This document shows positions 7,780 through 16,214 of a stretch of DNA of 30,396 bases, piece by piece. The position numbers were made by a program, and so were the translations under genes. The DNA lies in IMG/VR virus record IMGVR_UViG_3300022200_000455, positions 1 through 30,396 of that record; one strand, 5' to 3'. Below the pieces are notes generated by a model. It saw only the letters and a program-made list of their open reading frames with translations. It was not told where the DNA came from and did no database searches. Positions within the stretch are counted from its first letter, which is position 1. Every line of letters begins with the position of its first letter. The stretch comes from a virus.

Positions 7780-8013
7780 ATGAGCAGAAAATATGTAATA
7801 ATAAATGCGGACGAAGTAGACTCCGTTGATTTCAGTCAAGTCGATGAGACAAGTGCAGATACAATCCGTTACTCAGTCGATGGTAGTAAGACTTTTGTTA
7901 AGTTTGATTCGGACACAACACCTTCATTCTTGGCTGGTAAAACACAATACACCCACTCTGAAATACTAACTATATTAGCAACTGACGAATGGACATCTGA
8001 CACACCTATCTAA
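7780..8013 (+). CDS. Hypothetical protein before portal
   Basis: A 77-residue protein starting MSRKYVIINADEVDSVDFSQ, with DTIRYSVDGSKTFVKFD and a Thr/Asp-rich end. The frame is open further upstream into the LamG gene, but the ATG at 7780, 4 bases after the LamG stop, gives a sensible N-terminus and is chosen. Small phage proteins of this YVIINADEVD...IRYSVDGSK style occur next to portal or fibre genes, function unknown. The next gene starts 3 bases later. Confidence 0.65.
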   Translation: MSRKYVIINADEVDSVDFSQVDETSADTIRYSVDGSKTFVKFDSDTTPSFLAGKTQYTHSEILTILATDEWTSDTPI

Positions 8014-8016
8014 CTT

Positions 8017-9573
8017 ATGCAAGAAACAGCCCAAGGTCTATACCACTCCTTAGAGAACCAACGGTGGTCTTTCTTGGATAGAGGTCGTACCTCATCTGAG
8101 TTGACTATACCTTACATAATGCCACCTGATGGACACAACTACGCTACTAAGTATTACACACCTTATCAAGGAGTAGGAGCTAGAGGAGTTAACAACTTAG
8201 CATCTAAGTTATTGTTAGCACTGTTACCACCTAACGCTCCGTTCTTCCGTCTTGTTATAGATAGGTATGAATTAGATAAAGCAAAGCAGGAGTTAGGACC
8301 AGAGGGAGGAGAGCAATTACGATCTGACTTAGAGAAAGCGTTAGCAGATGTAGAACGAAGTGTATCTCAAGAAGTAGAAGTTGAAGCATTTCGAGTAGGA
8401 GTGTTTGAAGCGTTAAAGAATTTATTAGTGACAGGTAATACTTTGTTATACTTACCAGATGACGGTGGGATGAGAGTATTCAGACTGGATCGTTACTGTG
8501 TTAAGAGAGACCCAATGGGTAATGTAACACACATAGCTATCAAAGAAACTGTTGCTCCAATGATGTTACCTGAGTCTGTAAGAGAGGAAGTATATCGTCA
8601 AGAGAAAGAGAATAGCTGTGACTTGTACACCTCTGTAGTTAGAGAAGGTAATGAATATGTAGTACAACAAGATGTTAAAGGAATTGTTATTGAAGAGTCA
8701 AAGGGTAGGTATCCTATCGAGAAGACTCCATTCCTACCTCTTCGTTATACAAGAATAGATGGTGAAGACTACGGACGAGGATTTGTTGAGGAGTACATTG
8801 GTGATCTTAAATCTTTAGAGTCGTTAACAAAAGCGATAGTCGAAGGCAGTGCAGCAGCAGCTAAGGTATTGTTCATGGTTAATCCTAACGGTACAACCAG
8901 GGCTAAGACTTTATCTGAATCTCCTAACGGTGCAATTGTACAAGGTAGTGATGGAGATGTATCTGTTTTACAACTTAACAAGTTCAATGACTTCCGTACT
9001 GCACAAGGAGTAATGAATGGGATTAGTGATAGACTATCTCAAGCTTTTCTACTTAACAGTGGTGTGGTCAGAGATGCAGAACGAGTAACAGCAGAGGAGA
9101 TAAGAATGTTATCTCAAGAGTTGGAAGCTGCACTTGGTGGTCTGTATTCTTTATTGTCACAAGAGTTTCAAATGCCTGTCGTTACTAGGTTAATGGCAAG
9201 GATGAGTAAAGAAGGAAGACTTCCTAAGTTACCTAAAGACATTGTTAAACCTACTATTGTTACTGGTGTTGAAGCACTAGGACGAGGTAATGATTTACAA
9301 AAGCTCGATCTGTTTCTTGCAGGAGCTAATCAAATCGTTGGTCCACAAGCAGTTGCACAATATGTTAATGTATCTGACTACTTCAAAAGAAGAGCCACAG
9401 CGTTAGGTATCGAGACTGAAGGACTGATTAAATCAGAAGAAGAAATTCAACAAGCTATGCAGCAAGCCCAACAACAAGAGATGATGATGAAGTTGGGTGG
9501 ACCTGCTGTAGCACCTGCTATCAATGCTGCACAAGAGCAGTACATGGCATCACAACAACCACAAGAAGAGTAA
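8017..9573 (+). CDS. Head-tail connector / portal protein (T7 gp8-like)
   Basis: Forms the dodecameric portal through which DNA is packaged and ejected, and on which the procapsid starts. At 518 residues it matches T7 gp8 (536). Family features are RTSSELTIPYIMPP, YQGVGARGVNNLASKLLLALLPPNAPFFRL, NTLLYLPDDGGMRVFRLDRYCV, RIDGEDYGRGFVEEYIGDLKSLE and VVRDAERVTAEEIRMLSQELEAALGGLYS. The C-terminus is Gln-rich (QQAMQQAQQQE), as is usual for podovirus portals. It leads directly into scaffold with a 9-base gap. Confidence 0.96.
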   Translation: MQETAQGLYHSLENQRWSFLDRGRTSSELTIPYIMPPDGHNYATKYYTPYQGVGARGVNNLASKLLLALLPPNAPFFRLVIDRYELDKAKQELGPEGGEQLRSDLEKALADVERSVSQEVEVEAFRVGVFEALKNLLVTGNTLLYLPDDGGMRVFRLDRYCVKRDPMGNVTHIAIKETVAPMMLPESVREEVYRQEKENSCDLYTSVVREGNEYVVQQDVKGIVIEESKGRYPIEKTPFLPLRYTRIDGEDYGRGFVEEYIGDLKSLESLTKAIVEGSAAAAKVLFMVNPNGTTRAKTLSESPNGAIVQGSDGDVSVLQLNKFNDFRTAQGVMNGISDRLSQAFLLNSGVVRDAERVTAEEIRMLSQELEAALGGLYSLLSQEFQMPVVTRLMARMSKEGRLPKLPKDIVKPTIVTGVEALGRGNDLQKLDLFLAGANQIVGPQAVAQYVNVSDYFKRRATALGIETEGLIKSEEEIQQAMQQAQQQEMMMKLGGPAVAPAINAAQEQYMASQQPQEE

Positions 9574-9582
9574 AAGAGAGAT

Positions 9583-10359
9583 ATGGCTGAATTACACCGA
9601 GTAGAGATAAATGAGAAAGCACCACAGGAGATTGACCCTGAGACAGAAGAATCTGTTGAAGCAGTACCTGAAGAACAAACGCAAGAGGATAGACCTGAAT
9701 GGTTACCTGAAAAGTTCAAGAGTCCTGAAGACATGGCTAATGCCTATAGTGAACTTGAAAAGAAAATGGGAGCAGGGGCTAACGAAGATCAACAAGAAGA
9801 AGAAGGAGAAACAACCAATGAAGAAGAACAACCAGATGACAGCACTAAGGAAGATACGAATACTAATGATGTTATTGTGGAAGCTAGTAAAGAGTTCTTT
9901 GAGAATGACGGTGTTATATCTGAAGAGACCTATAAGAATCTTGCTGAGATTGGGTTACCGAAGGAGTTAGTAGATAGCTACGCTGCTGGTCAACAAGCAC
10001 TACAACAAAGTGAAGAAGGTAGTATAAAATCTGTTACTGAAGGTAATTGGGATCAAATGGCAGAGTGGGCTGCTAACAATCTATCACCTGAAGAAGTAAA
10101 TACTTTTGATGAAATCGTACAGAACGGTACAGTTGAACAAGCTAAATTAGCTACCAAAGGATTATACGCACAATTTAAAGCAGAGAATGGAGTTAGTCCT
10201 AAGCTAGTACAAGGTGCTGTAAGTGGTTCATCTACAATGCCTTTTAAATCTAACCAAGAACTTGCACGAGCAATGTCTGATCCTAGATACAAGAGTGGTG
10301 ACAAAAGTTATCACGAAGAGATTGACAGACGCATAGCAGCAAGTCACAATTACCTATAA
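9583..10359 (+). CDS. Capsid assembly scaffolding protein (T7 gp9-like)
   Basis: Internal scaffold for procapsid assembly, placed between portal and capsid as in T7. The protein has 258 residues and is strongly acidic, with long Glu/Gln/Asp runs at residues 15-95 and the recognisable RPEWLPEKFKSPEDMANAYSELEKKMG segment. The C-terminal part has NQELARAMSDPRYKSGDKSYHEEIDRR, which is typical of gp9-like capsid-binding ends. A GAGAGAT purine stretch just before the ATG can serve as ribosome binding site. Confidence 0.9.
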   Translation: MAELHRVEINEKAPQEIDPETEESVEAVPEEQTQEDRPEWLPEKFKSPEDMANAYSELEKKMGAGANEDQQEEEGETTNEEEQPDDSTKEDTNTNDVIVEASKEFFENDGVISEETYKNLAEIGLPKELVDSYAAGQQALQQSEEGSIKSVTEGNWDQMAEWAANNLSPEEVNTFDEIVQNGTVEQAKLATKGLYAQFKAENGVSPKLVQGAVSGSSTMPFKSNQELARAMSDPRYKSGDKSYHEEIDRRIAASHNYL

Positions 10360-10384
10360 TTTTTTATCAAGTTGGTTCATAGAT

Positions 10385-10801
10385 ATGAAGCCTTGGACTC
10401 TATCTTTTTTCTTGCCAGTGTTGGTTCTGGTTCTTTTAGGTGGATGTTCCAAGGCTTCTTTTTATCCGTTAGCAGGGAGTGTAGGTGGAGCTACTGTTGG
10501 TAGCCTTGGTGGTCCTGGTGCTGCTGCTGGTGGTGCTGCCCTCGGATGGGGAGTAGGAGAAGGAGCTAAGTTGATGGAGGAGAACAAAGGATTAGCTAGT
10601 AAAGTAAAAGCTTTATCTGAAGGAGATGTACAAAAACTTGTACAACAACAACTCAACGAAGAGATGGATAATGGATTCTTTGATTCTATGTTGGATGAGA
10701 TATATGGGTTCTTGAAACTCTGTCTTATCGGTGTTATTCTTTGGAATGTAGTACCGTTGATCTACACACGCTATGTTCACAATAAAGCACAAAACAAATG
10801 A
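10385..10801 (+). CDS. Lipoprotein with C-terminal membrane segment (u-spanin-like layout)
   Basis: A 138-residue protein. The N-terminus is a lipoprotein signal: Lys2, a hydrophobic stretch (FFLPVLVLVLLGG) and lipobox LGGC with Cys21. Residues 31-60 are a Gly/Ala zipper (GSVGGATVGSLGGPGAAAGG). A soluble helical part follows, then a C-terminal hydrophobic helix (FLKLCLIGVILWNVVPLIY) and a basic tail RYVHNKAQNK. Outer-membrane lipid plus inner-membrane helix with basic cytoplasmic tail is the layout of unimolecular spanins (such as phage T1 gp11, 134 residues), which fuse the two membranes in the last step of lysis. The Gly zipper also allows a superinfection-exclusion lipoprotein. It sits unusually between scaffold and capsid, and is coupled to the next short gene. 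Confidence 0.75.
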   Translation: MKPWTLSFFLPVLVLVLLGGCSKASFYPLAGSVGGATVGSLGGPGAAAGGAALGWGVGEGAKLMEENKGLASKVKALSEGDVQKLVQQQLNEEMDNGFFDSMLDEIYGFLKLCLIGVILWNVVPLIYTRYVHNKAQNK

Positions 10802-10902
10802 ATAAATTAATAAAATTATATAACTCACTTACAAAGAAGGAGAAAGCTATTGTCTTGACTGTTCTTTGTTTAGGTGGAATTATTATACTAAATACACTTT
10901 AA
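10798..10902 (+). CDS. 34-residue membrane peptide
   Basis: Starts at an ATGA overlap with the stop of the lipoprotein gene, so it is translationally coupled. The peptide has a basic N-terminus (MNKLIKLYNSLTKKEK) and one hydrophobic helix (AIVLTVLCLGGIIIL) reaching the C-terminus. This predicts an N-in inner-membrane peptide. Size and topology would fit a tiny holin-like, antiholin or exclusion protein working with the lipoprotein, but function is inferred from pairing alone. Confidence 0.6.
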   Translation: MNKLIKLYNSLTKKEKAIVLTVLCLGGIIILNTL

Positions 10903-10908
10903 CAGACA

Positions 10909-10923
10909 ATTAGTATAACTAAT
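10909..10923. promoter_or_regulatory. Inverted repeat upstream of capsid gene
   Basis: ATTAGT-ATA-ACTAAT is a perfect 6-3-6 dyad, extended by GAC/GTC across a one-base bulge. A second small dyad, CCAC-TGCG-GTGG at 10932-10943, follows. They lie in the only appreciable gap before the capsid gene, where T7 has a strong late promoter. They could be an operator, an mRNA 5' hairpin or a processing site; the sequence does not decide. No convincing sigma-70 promoter with proper spacing is seen here. Confidence 0.35.
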
Positions 10924-11035
10924 GTCAAGACCCACTGCGGTGGACAATCTCGAACGAAGGTTACAACGAAAGTCGCAAAACAAATACATAAACATTAATA
11001 ACAAAATACATAAGGAGATAATATATCATGGCTAA
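10922..11035 (+). CDS. Possible 37-residue leader peptide
   Basis: An ATG at 10922 opens a frame starting MSRPTAVDNLERRLQRKSQ that ends at 11035, just inside the capsid gene in another frame. The N-terminal half looks like real protein and is basic. It has no clear Shine-Dalgarno site and the second half is Asn/Ile/Lys low complexity. It might be a leader that couples translation to the capsid start, or chance. Confidence 0.3.
   Translation: MSRPTAVDNLERRLQRKSQNKYININNKIHKEIIYHG
11012..11017 (+). promoter_or_regulatory. Strong Shine-Dalgarno site of the capsid gene
   Basis: AAGGAG lies 10 bases before the ATG at 11028. This is the best ribosome binding site in the window; most genes here start without one. 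It fits the need for very high capsid expression. Confidence 0.8.
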
Positions 11036-12089
11036 TGGAGATACATCCCCCTCACGTGTAGGACAAGTTAATAGTGCTGGTGACGTAGATGCTTTGTTTC
11101 TTAAAAAGTTCAGCGGAGAAATCTTGCAGACCTTTGAGGAGTCCAACATCTTTAAACCACTACATACTGTTCGCACAATCGAAAACGGTAAATCAGCTCA
11201 GTTCCCTGTAACAGGCGTAGCTTCTGCTGACTATCACACACCTGGCGAAAACATCGCTGACGGTGGAAACTCATACTTGAGCGACATCAAGAAAGCAGAG
11301 AAAGTAATTACAATCGATAAGATGTTACTTGCTTCTACCTTCTTGGCTAACATCGACGACGTAAAGAATCACTACGACATCCGCAGCGTTTACGCTAACG
11401 AGTTGGGTAAAGCTCTTGCAGTTCGTTTTGATACTGCTATTGCTAAAGTATTCATCGCTTCTGCTCGTTCAGCTGCTGCTGTTACTGGCGGTAAAGTCGG
11501 AGGAATCCTCGATGTTTCTGCTAACGCAATGGGAGACGGAGCTGATTCAACTGATGACGCTGACAACACTGATCCAACAGGAGCAGAACTTGTTGCTGCT
11601 TTATTCACTGCTGCTCAGAAGCTAGACGAAAACGACGTTCCTAGTGATGGTCGTTTCTGCGTACTTCGCCCTCAAGAGTATTACAAGTTAATCACTGGCG
11701 GTGCTGGTGCGTTGGCTATCTCTACTTCAGCTGTCAATAAAGACGTTGGAGGAGTAGGAAGTATTGCTTCAGGATCAATTCCTCAAGTTGCAGGTATCAC
11801 GATCTACAAAAGTAATCACATCCCTTCGACTGATTTATCAGCTGTTACTACTGGAGACGGTGCTGCAAGCAATGATGTCTTTGGTTCAGGTGGAGCAGGT
11901 TATAATGGTAACTTCACCAATACTCTTGGTATCGTTGCTCACTCTGCTGCTGTCGGAACAGTTAAGCTTCTTGATCTTGCTACTGAAAGCGAGTATCAAA
12001 TCGAGCGTCAAGGAACACTTTTTGTTGCTAAGTATGCTATGGGTCACGGAGTTCTCCGTCCTGAGTGTGCTATCGAGTTACAGAAATAA
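11028..12089 (+). CDS. Major capsid protein (T7 gp10-like)
   Basis: Main shell protein of the icosahedral head, HK97 fold. It has 353 residues, as T7 gp10A. Family-typical sequence: ALFLKKFSGEILQTFEESNIF, TVRTIENGKSAQFPVTG, YHTPGENI, KVITIDKMLLASTFLANIDD, NELGKALAVRFDTAIAK, DGRFCVLRPQEYYKLI and KYAMGHGVLRPECAIELQK at the end. Codon choice is visibly biased to C-ending Asn, Asp, Phe, Ile and to CGT Arg, unlike neighbours, which fits high expression. A hairpin terminator follows. No gp10B-type frameshift extension is evident. Confidence 0.97.
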   Translation: MANGDTSPSRVGQVNSAGDVDALFLKKFSGEILQTFEESNIFKPLHTVRTIENGKSAQFPVTGVASADYHTPGENIADGGNSYLSDIKKAEKVITIDKMLLASTFLANIDDVKNHYDIRSVYANELGKALAVRFDTAIAKVFIASARSAAAVTGGKVGGILDVSANAMGDGADSTDDADNTDPTGAELVAALFTAAQKLDENDVPSDGRFCVLRPQEYYKLITGGAGALAISTSAVNKDVGGVGSIASGSIPQVAGITIYKSNHIPSTDLSAVTTGDGAASNDVFGSGGAGYNGNFTNTLGIVAHSAAVGTVKLLDLATESEYQIERQGTLFVAKYAMGHGVLRPECAIELQK

Positions 12090-12100
12090 TTCTCTCTTCG

Positions 12101-12153
12101 GTGTTGGGGAGGTTTGGATTCGTTCCACTCCCCTTCACTGATATTTTTATTTA
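12101..12153 (+). terminator. Terminator after capsid gene
   Basis: GGGGAG at 12106-12111 pairs with CTCCCC at 12128-12133, with an inner TGGA/TCCA stem (12115-12118 with 12124-12127) and an outer GTG/CAC pair. An A/T-rich stretch with five consecutive T follows about 9 bases later. T7 has its late terminator in the same position after gene 10, so partial termination that lowers tail gene expression relative to capsid is likely. Confidence 0.65.
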
Positions 12154-12165
12154 TAAAGAAAAGCG

Positions 12166-12744
12166 ATGGCACTGACTACTAAACTAGAAGCGGTAAACAT
12201 AATGATCTCTGTAATAGGAGAATCACCTGTTAATACTTTAAGTGGAACTAGTGTTCCTGTAACCGTTACACAGGCAGTCCATGCGTTAGACGAAACCAGC
12301 AAAGCTATCCAATCAGAAGGATGGCATTTTAATACAGAGTATGATTATCCTTTAGTACCAGATTCTGTTACTAGTAAGATTACTCTTCCTGTTAACACTT
12401 TAAAAGTAGATTTAGACCCTGAGTTAAACACAGACACAGACGCTGTACAAAGAGGTCTTAAATTATACGACAGGAAAAACCACAGGGACACTTGGACCAA
12501 AGACTTAAAAGCTATTATTACTTTTGAGTTAGAGTTCGAGGAACTACCTGAACAATTTAGACATTACATATCTGTTAAATCAGCTCGCATCTTTGCTGCT
12601 AGGTTCTTAGGTAGTCGTGAGATAGAAGGGTTTGCTTTAAGAGATGAGATAGAAGCTAAAGCTAGGGCTATTGAAAGCGACTCAGAGAATGCTGACAGAA
12701 CTATCTTTGATCACTATAGCGTAATGCGAGTAATTGACAGATAA
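12166..12744 (+). CDS. Tail tubular protein A (T7 gp11-like)
   Basis: Adaptor ring joining portal and nozzle of the short tail. It has 192 residues, close to T7 gp11 (196). Typical sequence is TKLEAVNIMISVIGESPVNTL, AVHALDETSKAIQSEGWHFNTEYDYPL, GLKLYDRKNHRDTW and a helical end with SARIFAARFLGSREIEGFALRDEIEAKARA. It starts after the capsid terminator and its TAA shares a base with the next ATG (TAATG). Confidence 0.95.
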   Translation: MALTTKLEAVNIMISVIGESPVNTLSGTSVPVTVTQAVHALDETSKAIQSEGWHFNTEYDYPLVPDSVTSKITLPVNTLKVDLDPELNTDTDAVQRGLKLYDRKNHRDTWTKDLKAIITFELEFEELPEQFRHYISVKSARIFAARFLGSREIEGFALRDEIEAKARAIESDSENADRTIFDHYSVMRVIDR

Positions 12745-15700
12745 TGCCTTTGCTCAACACCAGCGTTCCCAACCTTGCCCAAGGTGTATCACAACAGCCT
12801 GACAATTTAAGATACCCTGGACAGTGTGATGAACAAGTAAACGCTTGGTCCACTGTAGTAGAGGGATTAGTAAAAAGACCTAATAGTAGGTTCTTATATG
12901 ATACTGACTTAGGTGCTAATGTTAGCTCTAATTTATTTAGTCACTATGTAGATAGAGATGAACAGAATAAATATGTTATTACCTATGACTCTGTTAACGG
13001 ATTAAAAGCTTTTGATCTTACTGCTAATGTTAAGACTTCAATACATATTAACGTTCCTTCTATTGCAGCTTCTAACTATCTAAGTACATCTAATCCTTTA
13101 CAAGACCTAAGAGCTTTAACAATAGCAGACTCTACCTTTCTTGTTAATACACAGAAGACTATACAAAGAAACACAGACGAAGAGTTTAGAACAGCAGACC
13201 TAGAGACAGACGCTTTAGTATTTGTTAAGCTTGGAGACTACGATAAAGCTTATAGTATTTTTTTATCAGGACAGTTAGTTCCTGTATCTAGTAGTTTAGC
13301 AGCTGAACATGATTACACTACACACGGTGATGCTCCTGCTACTTATATAAGTGGAAGAGCGGGACACAGTGATGGTAAATACGCAGATACTGAATACATC
13401 GCTAAAGACCTTACAACCTGTTTAACTGATTATGTTAGTTCTGCTAAAGCTGTTAAATCAGTTAATATAGCAGGCGGTTCAGGTTGGACTCCTACAGGAG
13501 GAAGTAGTTGGAGAGGTACTGCTTATACTTATGAGTTCTTCATTGACCAATACGATTCTGGAACAGGGTTGCTAACAGCTTCAGGAGCTAAGGGTTGGGT
13601 TGTATTTGGAGGAAACGGTTCAGTGTCATCTTTTCAACTAACACACGAAGGAGCTGATTACCAACCATCCAATACAGCTGGTGTAAACACTAAGTACACA
13701 ATAAGACAAGTAAGAGAGTGGACTAAAAGGTATTATGGAAACTTTAAAAAACAACAACATAGAAGTGCGTTCACAGACAGCAGTGTAACTTTAGATTCTA
13801 CAGGTGCTGTAATAGCTTCTGTTAATCCTTTTTCTGTTACCTTTCCTACTACGCTTTCAATAAATGTACCTGGAGATTTCGTAGGTGTAACAGTAACTCA
13901 ACAAGGAAGTGTTATAAAAATATCTAACACTATAGACTTTCAAATAAGAGTTTCTGATGGATTAGCAAATCAAGGATTAGGAGTAATATATAAAGAAGTG
14001 GACAGTATTACTGACCTTCCTAAATCTTGTTTTAATCGCTTTAGGGTTAAGGTAATTGGCGAAGCTGAATTAGAACAAGATGATTACTACGTGCAATTTA
14101 AAACAAAAGATAATGAAGATTACGGAGAAGGTTCTTGGATAGAGACATCAGGTTGGAACAGTGATTTAACATCGGCAGATAAGTTGTCAGGAATAGACAG
14201 TGCGATAGATATTGAAACTATGCCTGTCAGATTAATCCCTTCTCCAGCTACAGGTAAGATTACAAGTTTTGACTTGCAATTAATTAATTGGACACAAAGA
14301 GAATCAGGTGATGATTATACTAATCCATACCCTTCTTTTGTATCTGAAAGCGGACAGTTTGTTACATATTCAGGTTCTAATTATTCTTGCATCAAGTCTC
14401 ATACTTCCAGTGGTTCAATCTTACCTACGAATACTACTTATTGGAAAGCACAGACAACAGTACCTAGTAACACGAAGGAATGGGCTTCAGGCATTGAATA
14501 TTTAAAAGGAGCAGAAAAACGAATTAACGATATCTTCTTCTTTAAGAACAGGTTAGGATTGTTAACAAATGATTCCATTGTGTTCTCAGAAGCAGATGAA
14601 TACTTTAATTTCTTTAGGACCACAACACAAACCTTATTGGATTCTGCTCCTATAGATGTAGGAATATCTCACACTAAGATCAGCATTCTTAAATACGCAC
14701 AAGCGTTCCAAGAGAAGCTCATGTTATTCTCAGCTAAGACTCAATTTGTGCTTAGAGGTGGGGATTTGTTAACTCCTAAGACTGTTACTATATCTCCAGT
14801 TACTGAGTATGATGTATCAGAAAGTATAAGACCGTTAGCACTTAGTAGTCACATATACTTTAACTTTAAAAGAAATAGCTTTGAAGGTTTGCTTGAATAC
14901 ACTGTTGATAATAACACAGAGACATACGGAGCAACTGAGATAACAGAACAAGTTAATAAGTACATCCCATCTAATATCGTAAGGATGGAAGGTAGTGCAT
15001 CAGAGAATATGATTATTGTACAGACAGACTCCGACTATAAGAAGTTGTTTGTATATAAATACTTTTGGCAAGGCAGAGAGAAGATACAGAGTTCCTGGAT
15101 GACCTTTACTTTTAATAAAGATGTAAGAAGTTTTTACTTTATTGAATCTACTTTGCATATCATTACCACAGACAGTGACGGTACTTATCTAGAAAAGATA
15201 CCAATGGAGAATGGATTGGTGGACACAGGTAAGAACTATTCTTTATTGTTAGACCACAGAGTAGACGGTAATTCTTCTTATGTAGGTCTAGGTGGTTGGT
15301 ATCCTACAGGAACTCCTACTCCTTTAAGTATTAACGGTACTAACCTTACTAATGTCAGTTTGATCGTAGGTTCTAATGGTTTTGAATTTAAAAGCGGTAT
15401 GTCTTTCTATACTAAGAATGGAAACAAAAGGACATTGACTATAGATAACGCAGACCCTACTAGAGCAGCTGTGAGTGGTCTTATCGCTAGTTTTGTATCT
15501 TACTCTAGTCATGTAACGCATAACAATAAGACATATAAATGCACACAAAACCACACAGCAGACGCAGCTAAAGAACCTGGAGTGGGTGCAAATTGGGAAG
15601 ACTATTGGAGTGAAATTACTACAACTATACAAGCGTTAGCTTGGTCTTTATCAACTTCTTACATTACAGGAGGTTTATATCTTTGTACTACAGGTCATAC

Positions 15701-16214
15701 TTCATCACCTACTATCCTTCCTGATGCTGCTGGTTCTTTATATTGGAACGACGCTACTGGGCTTATTGATTCTGCACCTGCTTGGAGTCCAAATGGTTAC
15801 GAATACATTAGTCAATATGATTTCTTTGTAGGCTTTGAATACGATATGTTATATAGGTTCTCTAAGCAGAACTTAAAACAACCTACAGAAAGAGGAGGAC
15901 GATCTGCATCTGATTATACTTATCAAACGATTCGTAACGGTAGTATTGAATACTCAGAGACAGGACACTTTAATGTGGAAGTCACACCTAAATTTAGAGA
16001 CACCTACACTTACACCTACAACCCAAGTTTGTTAGCCTCTGTCAGTACCCTTAATAAATTCACACCTGAGACTGGATTCTTTAAGTTTGCTGTACAAGCT
16101 CAACCTAATGATGCCACTATCGAAATTAAATCTTCTAGTGCTTTACCAGTGAAGTTACTATCTGCTGAGTTTGAATCTACAATCATATCAAGGAGTAGAC
16201 GCTATGGAGGTTAA
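12744..16214 (+). CDS. Tail tubular protein B (T7 gp12-like), enlarged, with three Cys/His/Tyr-Trp modules
   Basis: Nozzle of the tail. The N-terminus is gp12-like (NTSVPNLAQGVSQQPDNLRYPGQCDEQVNAW, VVEGLVKRPNSRFLYD) as are KRINDIFFFKNRLGLLTNDSIVFSEADEYFNFFRTT and FVLRGGDLLTPKTVTISPVTEYDVS. At 1156 residues it exceeds T7 gp12 (794) by about 360. The extra sequence includes three related modules with pattern Y-x-C-x3-H-(T)-x-Pro-x-YW: Cys549/His553, Cys933/His937 and Cys981/His985. They look like small carbohydrate-binding modules of the CBM5/12 style. They would give the nozzle sugar-binding surface; this is inferred from pattern only. The end overlaps the gp13-like gene. Confidence 0.93.
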   Translation: MPLLNTSVPNLAQGVSQQPDNLRYPGQCDEQVNAWSTVVEGLVKRPNSRFLYDTDLGANVSSNLFSHYVDRDEQNKYVITYDSVNGLKAFDLTANVKTSIHINVPSIAASNYLSTSNPLQDLRALTIADSTFLVNTQKTIQRNTDEEFRTADLETDALVFVKLGDYDKAYSIFLSGQLVPVSSSLAAEHDYTTHGDAPATYISGRAGHSDGKYADTEYIAKDLTTCLTDYVSSAKAVKSVNIAGGSGWTPTGGSSWRGTAYTYEFFIDQYDSGTGLLTASGAKGWVVFGGNGSVSSFQLTHEGADYQPSNTAGVNTKYTIRQVREWTKRYYGNFKKQQHRSAFTDSSVTLDSTGAVIASVNPFSVTFPTTLSINVPGDFVGVTVTQQGSVIKISNTIDFQIRVSDGLANQGLGVIYKEVDSITDLPKSCFNRFRVKVIGEAELEQDDYYVQFKTKDNEDYGEGSWIETSGWNSDLTSADKLSGIDSAIDIETMPVRLIPSPATGKITSFDLQLINWTQRESGDDYTNPYPSFVSESGQFVTYSGSNYSCIKSHTSSGSILPTNTTYWKAQTTVPSNTKEWASGIEYLKGAEKRINDIFFFKNRLGLLTNDSIVFSEADEYFNFFRTTTQTLLDSAPIDVGISHTKISILKYAQAFQEKLMLFSAKTQFVLRGGDLLTPKTVTISPVTEYDVSESIRPLALSSHIYFNFKRNSFEGLLEYTVDNNTETYGATEITEQVNKYIPSNIVRMEGSASENMIIVQTDSDYKKLFVYKYFWQGREKIQSSWMTFTFNKDVRSFYFIESTLHIITTDSDGTYLEKIPMENGLVDTGKNYSLLLDHRVDGNSSYVGLGGWYPTGTPTPLSINGTNLTNVSLIVGSNGFEFKSGMSFYTKNGNKRTLTIDNADPTRAAVSGLIASFVSYSSHVTHNNKTYKCTQNHTADAAKEPGVGANWEDYWSEITTTIQALAWSLSTSYITGGLYLCTTGHTSSPTILPDAAGSLYWNDATGLIDSAPAWSPNGYEYISQYDFFVGFEYDMLYRFSKQNLKQPTERGGRSASDYTYQTIRNGSIEYSETGHFNVEVTPKFRDTYTYTYNPSLLASVSTLNKFTPETGFFKFAVQAQPNDATIEIKSSSALPVKLLSAEFESTIISRSRRYGG
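16190..16195 (+). promoter_or_regulatory. Shine-Dalgarno site deciding the gp13-like start
   Basis: AAGGAG lies 8 bases before the ATG at 16204. It favours that start over the upstream in-frame ATG at 16171, which has no such site and would add 11 unrelated residues. Confidence 0.7.

Noticed and set aside
9611-9970. 119-residue plus-strand frame inside the scaffold gene
   Set aside because: Lys/Arg/Leu-rich translation of a purine-rich acidic coding region; the scaffold frame is recognisable.
10855-10890. Sigma-70 promoter (TTGACT with TATTAT) before the capsid gene
   Set aside because: Spacing is about 20 bases and the site lies inside the small membrane peptide gene; not convincing.
11764-12141. 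125-residue plus-strand frame inside the capsid gene
   Set aside because: Leu/Ser-rich shadow of the capsid frame. It runs past the capsid stop, so a gp10B-like frameshift was considered, but there is no clear slippery site and the frame has no fold-like sequence.
15324-15632. 102-residue minus-strand frame
   Set aside because: Cys/Val/Thr-rich antisense of the tail tubular protein B gene with no supporting signals.
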